Below, in pieces: positions 7,125 to 11,489 of a stretch of DNA of 11,489 bases. Under the pieces are notes generated by a model. The model was not told where the DNA came from. It saw only the letters and a program-made list of their open reading frames with translations, and did not search any database. This stretch comes from CAZRWH01 sp964603905. Its GTDB lineage: Bacteria > Patescibacteriota > Gracilibacteria > UBA1369 > UBA12470. The DNA lies in the NCBI GenBank assembly GCA_964603905.1, contig CAZRWH010000033.1:1-11489 (forward strand). The letters are read 5' to 3'. The translations under genes were made by a program, and so were the position numbers. Within the stretch, counting starts at the first letter, position 1. Each line of letters begins with the position of its first letter.

Positions 7125-8048
7125 ATGAATAAAAGAATCCTTGCCTTCCTCGGTCTAGTTGCGGCTCTTTTTGGCGCTGTTTTTTTGCTGTTTTTCCGAA
7201 CTGTTTATGCTGAGGTAATTTTTGCTTCTGAAGATGCACCTTATTCGATCACTCTGCTTGGAGATGATTTGGTTTATGAATTTGTTTGTGAGAAAACTGC
7301 GTGTACCGAGAAAGTAGAGATTGGCTTTTATGATCTTGTTGCGACTAAGGAAGGTGAGTATTACGACTCTGAACAATCTTTTGATGTCTCTAAAGGGGTA
7401 AATCCCGTTGTTCACATTGATTTCGAGGTAATTCCTCATCTTGCTGATTCTGAAAAAACCGAAATTCCTAATGAGATTTTTGATTTTTGTTATTGGGATA
7501 CGGATGAGTGCGGATCTATTTTGGAGATCGAAACAGATCCTGAAACCGGGTACCGAATACTTTGGGAAGGAGATATTCGGCGCGCAACATTTACGAAAGG
7601 GTTAGATGAGTTTTCTGTTTTTGATGGAGGACTTCAGGCTGTTGTTTATGATGAAGAAACTTCAGGCGTATACATTGTGAAGTTCTTAGCGGACTCCAGA
7701 GAATTCTTGTTTGATCTTGAGGGGCTCAGCGGTGTTAATTTCTTGTGGACCGGAGAATTGCTTGTTGAGGCGGGGGATATTTATTTGTGGAATGGAGAAT
7801 CTCTTACAAAAATGCCTTTTAATTATGGATTGGACCAAGTTGCTTACTCTTTTGTTGATGACAAGTTTTATTTTGTTGAAGACGGAGCCAGTTTTGACAA
7901 GGAGGGAACTGTGATTGGTAGCTATGAAAACGGCCAAGTTTACGTCATTGTGGAGGGGATTGAGTTTGAACCTAATGATGTCAGATTGGCAGCAAATGAG
8001 AACGGGATTTATGTTGAAACCGACGAAATAAACGTGCTTGTTTTTTAG
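7125..8048 (+). CDS. Secreted or membrane-anchored beta-rich protein of unknown function
   Basis: I do not recognise a family. The 307-residue product begins MNKR followed by a hydrophobic stretch to Phe24 and VYA-E (27-30), a plausible signal peptidase I site; without cleavage it would be an N-terminal membrane anchor. The exported part is acidic and has exactly four cysteines in two close pairs (C55/C60 and C122/C129), suggesting two disulfides. The second pair brackets YWDTDE. From about residue 150 the chain shows repeated short strands with G-x-Y/I-x-W and D-x-x-x-Y-x-V patterns, as in beta-propeller blades, although no repeat is clear enough to count. The frame stays open upstream to 7029 (GTG), but ATG 7125 puts the signal peptide at the N terminus. 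No Shine-Dalgarno is present. It lies 48 bp before the phosphoesterase gene and may be co-transcribed with it. Confidence 0.8.
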   Translation: MNKRILAFLGLVAALFGAVFLLFFRTVYAEVIFASEDAPYSITLLGDDLVYEFVCEKTACTEKVEIGFYDLVATKEGEYYDSEQSFDVSKGVNPVVHIDFEVIPHLADSEKTEIPNEIFDFCYWDTDECGSILEIETDPETGYRILWEGDIRRATFTKGLDEFSVFDGGLQAVVYDEETSGVYIVKFLADSREFLFDLEGLSGVNFLWTGELLVEAGDIYLWNGESLTKMPFNYGLDQVAYSFVDDKFYFVEDGASFDKEGTVIGSYENGQVYVIVEGIEFEPNDVRLAANENGIYVETDEINVLVF

Positions 8049-8096
8049 TTTCGAGCGTGATAGTTTTCGTCTCCTGAGTCTCAACTAAATGCCGAA

Positions 8097-9827
8097 ATGG
8101 TCTACAAAATGTCTCATAAAGAACGGGGTTATTACAGGGAAGGCGACCTTGATGTGCCTGTCGGCTTGCCAACTCCGCCAACTGTTCGCGGATGGGAAAA
8201 TGTTATGAGTGAATACGACCACGAAACTGGCCTTTCTGAGCAAGATGAGAAAGATTTGTGGATGGATTTCTATACGATGTTTACGTCGCCTGAACACCAG
8301 ATAGCCCGAAAGAGGCAAGCATTTTTTGACTTTTTTAAAAATCTAGAATATTTCAAAAATCCTATAAACCGTACCGCTCTTGATGCGACTCGGAATGTCT
8401 TGGAAATTAAAGATGGAAGTGTAGAAGCTACCACGAAAACGTATGTGCCTCATCTGCGTCCTGAAAATATTGAGCGCAAGCGTGATGTTTTTGCCATTTC
8501 TGATATTCATGGTGATCCTGATGCCCTGCACAGGTCTTTGCTTGAGATGGGGCTGATTGATTCTGAATGGAACTGGATTGGTGGTGATAGTGCTGTCGTT
8601 TTTTGTGGAGACTATATTGGTCGAGGATGGAGGGGGCTTGAGGTTTTGGCTAGATTAAATCAACTGAAGCCTAATGTTTTGAGAGCTGGGGGAATCTTTA
8701 AGATGCTTATTGGAAACCACGAAAACACATTATTGAATTTTCTTACTTACGGTACTTACAAGTACCATGAAAGACGTGAACCTACCGAAGAAGAGGCAGC
8801 TTTTGGTCGAACAACTAGCTGGAAAGAGTGCGACACCCTAGAGGACTACACAGATCCTGAGGAGGGAAGGGATGGATACGCTTTGATGCAAGAATTTGGA
8901 AAGCTTGTCTACAGGGAAGTTTCTTGGGACGAGACCGCGTCCTTCATTCTGTCTGGATACCGTGATCTACTTCTGGGTATGGATATCATGTGCAAAATCG
9001 ACGATACGTTGTTTGTCCACGCTGGTATTGCACCGGAATGGGCGAGGATGATTTCTATGTATGGAGTTGAACATGTAAACGATGTATGGAGACAATCGAT
9101 GGAGGATTTAAAACGCGGATCGAATTATGGAGTTTATTATTTTGGAAAATCTGGAGGTTCTAGAGCTAGACGATCGAAAAAGTGGGATATTTTTCCAAGT
9201 TGCCCCCCAGAAGAAAGAGATGATATTTGGGTAGGTCGTCCTAAAGTAGATGCAGATGGTGTTGAATCGATAGAGCCTTTTAGCAAGGGGCCGATGTTTG
9301 GTGGGCCTCTTTGGTTTGACCATAAAACCGATAACCGACACATGACCACCGGGATGTATTATCAAGTTGCTACTGACATGCATGCCGCTGGGGTAAGAAC
9401 AATTGTTTGCGGTCACACAATCAATAGCTATCCACAATTTTACAAGGAACTTCACGATTTCGGACTTGATGTTGTCGATATCGATATCAGGATGTCTTAT
9501 GGGTACGGAAGCCGTTCAACTGGTCGTGGAGGAATAAGGCTTGGGGCTGATGGATGCGTCTCTGTGTTCCAGTATTTAAATGAGTTTGAGGATTCTGATT
9601 ACACTGTATTACGGTCTCCTCGAGATCATAAAGTTTTTCCTTCGATAAGATATAGTCCGCCTAAGGTTGCAGAGGTCAAAGAGCAAGGAGCGGCAGAAGT
9701 GAACAGTGAACAGATGACAGTGGACAGTGAGGCGGCAGAAGGAAGAGCAGACGTGGATGTTGCCCCTCCCAAGAAGAGACCTTTTCGGCCTGGGCTAAGA
9801 TTTATGAAGTTTTTGGGGCTGAGGTAG
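8097..9827 (+). CDS. Calcineurin-like (PPP-type) metallophosphoesterase
   Basis: This is a predicted two-metal phosphatase of the calcineurin-like superfamily, closest in motif layout to PPP-type enzymes; the substrate is unknown. Motifs in order: SDIHGD (135-140), GDYIGRG (171-177), GNHE (206-209), HAGI (308-311) and GHT (439-441). The likely metal ligands D136, H138, D172, N207, H308 and H440 are all present. In the second motif the usual GDxxDRG aspartate is a glycine (G175). At 576 residues it is longer than a minimal domain: about 130 residues precede the first motif and a charged, low-complexity tail follows residue 515, ending in a basic segment. There is no signal peptide, so it should be cytoplasmic. 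ATG 8097 and ATG 8109 (MSHKERG) are both possible starts; neither has a Shine-Dalgarno. The tail includes a peptide encoded by 7-bp repeats. Confidence 0.88.
   Translation: MVYKMSHKERGYYREGDLDVPVGLPTPPTVRGWENVMSEYDHETGLSEQDEKDLWMDFYTMFTSPEHQIARKRQAFFDFFKNLEYFKNPINRTALDATRNVLEIKDGSVEATTKTYVPHLRPENIERKRDVFAISDIHGDPDALHRSLLEMGLIDSEWNWIGGDSAVVFCGDYIGRGWRGLEVLARLNQLKPNVLRAGGIFKMLIGNHENTLLNFLTYGTYKYHERREPTEEEAAFGRTTSWKECDTLEDYTDPEEGRDGYALMQEFGKLVYREVSWDETASFILSGYRDLLLGMDIMCKIDDTLFVHAGIAPEWARMISMYGVEHVNDVWRQSMEDLKRGSNYGVYYFGKSGGSRARRSKKWDIFPSCPPEERDDIWVGRPKVDADGVESIEPFSKGPMFGGPLWFDHKTDNRHMTTGMYYQVATDMHAAGVRTIVCGHTINSYPQFYKELHDFGLDVVDIDIRMSYGYGSRSTGRGGIRLGADGCVSVFQYLNEFEDSDYTVLRSPRDHKVFPSIRYSPPKVAEVKEQGAAEVNSEQMTVDSEAAEGRADVDVAPPKKRPFRPGLRFMKFLGLR
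9680..9749 (+). repeat. 7-bp-period repeat inside the phosphoesterase gene tail
   Basis: Four GAACAGT/GGACAGT-type heptamers (9701-9728) form the core. Flanking words keep the same 7-bp phase, including GGAGCGG and CAGAAGT on the left and GAGGCGG, CAGAAGG and AAGAGCA on the right. The core encodes VNSEQMTVDSE at residues 535-545 and matches the linker of the large modular protein in sequence and frame. Confidence 0.65.
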
Positions 9828-9832
9828 GGGGG

Positions 9833-9881
9833 TTAGATTACAGAGAATAGATGACAGATGACAGATTATAGGTGATAGAGG
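9833..9881. repeat. Non-coding run of seven degenerate heptamers
   Basis: Seven consecutive 7-bp units close to RYAGRTG (for example ATAGATG and ACAGATG) occupy exactly 49 bp, starting 5 bp after the phosphoesterase stop. This is the longest uninterrupted non-coding tract of this kind in the window. Confidence 0.7.
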
Positions 9882-9913
9882 GGGGTGTGGCTGTTTACAA
9901 TAGGGCTCGACTT

Positions 9914-10009
9914 GATCTTCTACGAAATTACTCAGATTTTATGCTTGCTCAAAAATCTTCTTAATTTCTTGAAGATCCTCCTGCGCTACGGCAATTGCGC
10001 GGAATTGCC
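9914..10009 (-). ncRNA. Candidate structured RNA or interspersed palindromic element
   Basis: Three nested 7-bp perfect helices are visible: 9914-9920 with 9971-9977 (GATCTTC/GAAGATC), 9924-9930 with 9962-9968 (GAAATTA/TAATTTC) and 9934-9940 with 9952-9958 (AGATTTT/AAAATCT), around an 11-nt loop. A second hairpin of 7 bp lies at 9990-9996 with 10003-10009 (GGCAATT/AATTGCC). In the minus-strand RNA the internal loops are AA opposite GUA, and AGA opposite GAG, the latter giving three consecutive A.G/G.A mismatches; the loop contains GCAA. This favours minus-strand transcription, by inference. CGCTACGG also appears twice directly (9984-9991, 10012-10019). No known RNA family is recognised, and it could instead be a mobile palindromic repeat. 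Confidence 0.45.
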
Positions 10010-10042
10010 TTCGCTACGGACCGTCTCGCTCGCTACTACATT

Positions 10043-10076
10043 ATTTAACATTTATTTAACATCCATGTGCTATTTA
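10043..10076 (+). promoter_or_regulatory. Promoter-like element of comM, shared with yraN
   Basis: Two ATTTAACAT units with an 11-bp start-to-start distance are followed by TGTGC and TATTTA (10071-10076), a weak extended -10. The arrangement matches that before yraN base for base in spacing. Transcription would start near 10083, leaving an A-rich leader of about 26 nt without a Shine-Dalgarno. Confidence 0.5.
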
Positions 10077-10108
10077 CTGGTTACATAGCTTTTAAAAAAA
10101 CGTTAAAA

Positions 10109-11489
10109 ATGTCTGCAGTTACTTTTTCTGCCATGGTAAATGGCGTGACCGGTGAGATTGTCAGGGTCGAAACGGCTCTTTCTCGAGGACTCCCTTATTT
10201 TATTATGGTTGGACTGGCTGATGCCTCGGTTTCTGAGTCGCGTGAACGAGTTAAGGTTGCTATTCGCAGCAGTGGCCTTGAATTTCCTCGATATCGCAAG
10301 GTTGTTAACTTGGCACCGTCTGATGTTCGCAAAAAAGGGACTCAGTTCGATTTGGCGGTTGCGGTTGGGATTTTGAGAGCTAGTAAACAGCTCATTGCTC
10401 GTGATTTTCTTGATCAAAGCGTATTCCTTGGTGAACTGGCTCTTGATGGTTCGATCAAAGGAGTTAAAGGCACTTTTGCCATGGTTGAAGCTGCTAAAAA
10501 GGAGGGCTTTAAGTATGTTTTTGTTGGAGAAGATCGGATTGCTGAGGCAAAGTTGGTTGATGGAATTCGTATTCTGGCTCCCAAGAACCTTAGGGAGCTT
10601 GTGTCTTTTTTGAAAGGCGAGACTGCACTCCCTGAATCAGACTTCTTTAAATTCAAACCTGGGAAACATGATCTTGCTCCTCAGGTTCGTGGTCATGATT
10701 TAATAAAAAGAGGTATAGCTATTGCTGCGAATTTTCGACATCATATGGTCCTTATCGGACCTCCTGGAATGGGCAAAAGTATGCTCGCCAACAGTGTTGC
10801 TTCAATTATGCCTCCCATACGTGAAGATGAGATGAAAGAAGTTGTGAATATTTATTCCTCTTTTACCGATGAAAAGTTTTCGGACTTGCGTGTCAAAAGG
10901 CCGTTTCGAGAAGTTAGCAACACGGTTGGATTGAGTGCGTTGACCGGAGGAGGGACGAAATTACAGGTGGGGGAGATGAGTTTGGCTCATAAAGGAATTT
11001 TGTTCTTGGATGATTTGCATAGCTTCCCTAAGTCGCGCATCGAAGCCCTTCTCAAGCCGATGGAAGAGAAGTCTGTTCTTGTGTCGGCTGGCAAAAATAA
11101 GGTGCGCTTGCCTGCGGATTTCACCCTTGTTGCAACTATGAATCCGTGTCCTTGTGGCAAAAGAAATCTTCTTGATGAGGGGGAGTGCAAATGTACGGAA
11201 TATCAAATAAACAGGTTTTGGAGTAAGTTTCCTCAAGCGTTTTGGGACCGTATTGATATGGTTATGGAGGTTCCTTCTTTGACCGAAGAAGACATGACTT
11301 TGCGTGCTCATCGCTCGATTACCCCAAAGCGATTTAACAGGTTTAATGGACGGCTTTCAGTCGCTGAGATTGGCCAAAACTGTAAGCTGGCTAGCGATGC
11401 TGATAAGTTGCTTAAAAAAGCTCTTAATAATCGCATGATTTCCGGCCGTGGATATTTCAATACAATCAAGGTTGCGCAAAGTATTGCTG
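10109..11489 (+). CDS. comM: ComM / YifB-type Mg-chelatase-like AAA+ ATPase (3' end missing)
   Basis: ComM is a hexameric helicase that promotes branch migration when incoming single-stranded DNA is integrated during natural transformation. The 460 residues visible include the N-terminal S5-like domain (GLPYFIMVGLADASVSESRERV and NLAPSDVRKKGTQFDL split the region 30-95). Walker A is GPPGMGKS (217-224) and Walker B is GILFLDD (296-302). The zinc-like NPCPCG covers 345-350 with further Cys in ECKC, and the DRID sensor or finger motif begins at 380. SGRGYFNTIKVAQSIA at the window edge matches the start of the C-terminal helical domain, so a few tens of residues are missing. Oddities: the family's RPFRxPHH is RPFREVSN here (264-271), and SGPLLDRID is FPQAFWDRID. 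ATG 10109 gives the usual short lead into the S5-like domain. No Shine-Dalgarno is present. Confidence 0.93.
   Translation, partial: MSAVTFSAMVNGVTGEIVRVETALSRGLPYFIMVGLADASVSESRERVKVAIRSSGLEFPRYRKVVNLAPSDVRKKGTQFDLAVAVGILRASKQLIARDFLDQSVFLGELALDGSIKGVKGTFAMVEAAKKEGFKYVFVGEDRIAEAKLVDGIRILAPKNLRELVSFLKGETALPESDFFKFKPGKHDLAPQVRGHDLIKRGIAIAANFRHHMVLIGPPGMGKSMLANSVASIMPPIREDEMKEVVNIYSSFTDEKFSDLRVKRPFREVSNTVGLSALTGGGTKLQVGEMSLAHKGILFLDDLHSFPKSRIEALLKPMEEKSVLVSAGKNKVRLPADFTLVATMNPCPCGKRNLLDEGECKCTEYQINRFWSKFPQAFWDRIDMVMEVPSLTEEDMTLRAHRSITPKRFNRFNGRLSVAEIGQNCKLASDADKLLKKALNNRMISGRGYFNTIKVAQSIA

Noticed and set aside
8089..8207. Short frame from the ATG at 8089, overlapping the phosphoesterase start
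   Set aside because: About 39 codons in another frame of a real gene, with no ribosome-binding site and no recognisable content.
9833..9881. CRISPR array
   Set aside because: The repeats are contiguous 7-bp units with no spacers and there are no cas genes.
9990..10020. Intrinsic terminator after the phosphoesterase gene
   Set aside because: The GGCAATT/AATTGCC hairpin is not followed by a T-run on either strand.
9885..10088. 67-codon plus-strand frame in the interval before comM
   Set aside because: It runs through inverted and direct repeats and the comM promoter element; its hydrophobic composition follows from A+T-rich repeat sequence.

Overview
The window reads as bacterial chromosomal DNA of moderate G+C, most likely from a Candidate Phyla Radiation (Patescibacteria) genome or a similarly reduced lineage. 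The reasons are a bacterial DnaB, YraN and ComM together with an archaeal-type class I lysyl-tRNA synthetase; very large or secreted proteins of no recognised family; no Shine-Dalgarno sequence in front of any gene; and intergenic spaces filled with short degenerate tandem repeats. No single marker fixes the phylum. A TGA ends yraN, and TAG and TAA end the other genes, so nothing in the window calls for a recoded stop.

Layout. A sigma70-like promoter (13-41) precedes a 1045-residue acidic, modular protein of unknown function (71-3208). It converges on and overlaps by 4 nt the class I lysyl-tRNA synthetase gene (3205-4770, minus). Behind that lies dnaB (4905-6296, minus). A scaffold gap of 100 N follows (6403-6502); it is bracketed by an exact 55-bp duplication that looks like an assembly artefact. 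To the right all genes are on plus: yraN (6671-7003), a secreted or anchored beta-rich protein (7125-8048), a PPP-type calcineurin-like phosphoesterase (8097-9827), a 281-bp non-coding interval, and comM, which runs off the right edge (10109-11489).

How the genes relate. dnaB and lysS are housekeeping genes for replication and translation. yraN and comM commonly sit side by side in bacteria (often rnhB-yraN-comM-dprA). Here two genes of other kinds separate them, but both are preceded by the same 31-bp promoter-like element. ComM is a helicase for branch migration during integration of incoming DNA and YraN is a nuclease-fold protein, so DNA uptake or recombination is a plausible shared theme.

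The most unusual content lies between and inside the genes. Degenerate tandem repeats with a 7-bp period occur in four of the non-coding intervals and twice inside genes, where they encode matching peptides in the same frame. The interval before comM also holds a nested hairpin of three 7-bp helices. Read on the minus strand, its internal loops are purine-rich, and one is three consecutive A.G/G.A mismatches. It is a candidate structured RNA or interspersed element.
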